Origin: Dendrolimus kikuchii | Taxonomy: Eukaryota > Arthropoda > Insecta > Lepidoptera > Lasiocampidae | Reading direction: 5' to 3' | DNA: 64,000 nt | Assembly (NCBI GenBank): GCA_019925095.2 | Contig: CM034409.1 | Coordinates: 6,761,001-6,825,000, forward strand | Shown: positions 63,414-64,000 of the stretch, piece after piece | Position numbering within the stretch: the stretch's first letter is position 1 | How the letters are laid out: the number at the start of each line of letters is the position of its first letter | Made by a program: the position numbers and the translations under genes | Notes under the pieces: generated by a model | Told to the model about the DNA's origin: nothing | Seen by the model: only the letters and a program-made list of their open reading frames with translations | Database searches by the model: none

Positions 63414-64000
63414 TTCCACATTTTGATATCCAGCACACGTTTGAGTGTTTCTTCTCATAGTTTATTCGGGACTTTTACCACAGGCACAGCCTCATCGGTT
63501 AATAATCTTTTTATAAAAGAAAATACACATTTGGGTAATTTTATTTTTGAAGTTCTACTGATATCATATTCTCATTTATGGAACTGTCCTTATGCAAGTC
63601 AGACTCGCACACGGCCACTTGTTTAACCCTAAACCATTTTTAAAACGTCCTTAAGTTCTTGGAATAAACTGTTATTAATAATTGTTTACTAGATTAATTT
63701 ATCTCGAGATAAAAATAACTATACATTATTCTAATAGATAAACATCTTAATTATTTTGAATGTTAATATCGTATCTAAATGTAAACTTAGCATTTTCTTA
63801 ATGTATTTTTCTTTATCTTTCAGTTCATTCGTACAAAAGTAAAATAAGTATGAAAGTGGCCCCATCGAGTTATATTTGGTACTAGTTGACCCGGCAAACT
63901 TCGTACCGCCTCAAAATCAATAAATAAAAGAGTTGAGAATGATAATTACAGAATGTTTCAATTTAGTAAAAAATGTAGTCAAAATTTAACCGGAACGAAC
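63414..64000. other. Right edge, AT-rich
   Basis: No gene is visible. A Helitron-like start (CTAGTTGACCCGGCAAACTT, near 63883) runs to the right edge and resembles the piece at 43225-43270. Confidence 0.4.

Overview
The window is animal nuclear DNA, almost certainly from a moth or butterfly. It is AT-rich, its genes are split by GT-AG introns, and repeats fill most of the space between exons. Two features point to Lepidoptera: many short Helitron-like repeats with a TCTATACTAATATTATAAAG head and a CTAG end, and a group V-type chitin deacetylase. There is no prokaryotic gene organisation, CRISPR array or rRNA gene.

I could assemble four complete protein genes by splicing exons and checking reading phase at every junction. 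From left to right: (1) two exons of an unrecognised gene on the minus strand (8438 down to 6256, continuing further left); (2) Hus1, the 9-1-1 checkpoint clamp subunit, plus strand, 6 exons, 10529-18000, 292 aa; (3) Nup62, the FG-repeat nucleoporin, minus strand, 14 exons, 49321 down to 20240, 747 aa; (4) a short THAP zinc-finger gene, plus strand, 3 exons, 49849-51060, 130 aa, head-to-head with Nup62 across 527 bp; (5) a secreted chitin deacetylase, minus strand, 6 exons, 61671 down to 54995, 381 aa. These genes have no shared pathway: Hus1 acts in DNA damage signalling, Nup62 in nuclear transport, the THAP protein probably binds DNA, and the deacetylase works outside the cell. The only layouts suggesting shared control are the divergent pairs Nup62/THAP (close) and orphan gene/Hus1 (2.1 kb apart).

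The rest is mobile-element debris in several layers. It includes a 305-bp interspersed element with at least a dozen copies, a tRNA-like SINE, 3' ends of several LINE families (RTE-like, CR1/Jockey-like, R1-like), Helitron-like elements and several terminal-inverted-repeat elements. Several are nested, and some pairs preserve filled and empty insertion sites within this one window. There is also an apparently perfect 1156-bp tandem duplication (861-3172), a 32-bp minisatellite growing out of the Hus1 stop codon, a long GT/AT microsatellite next to a Nup62 splice site, and a recurrent class of short-loop palindromes.

No new enzymatic or defence system is visible. The most informative material is the record of transposon behaviour (Helitron empty site, Helitron copies sharing a 3' flank, LINE in a pogo-like element) and the orphan split gene at 6256-8438.
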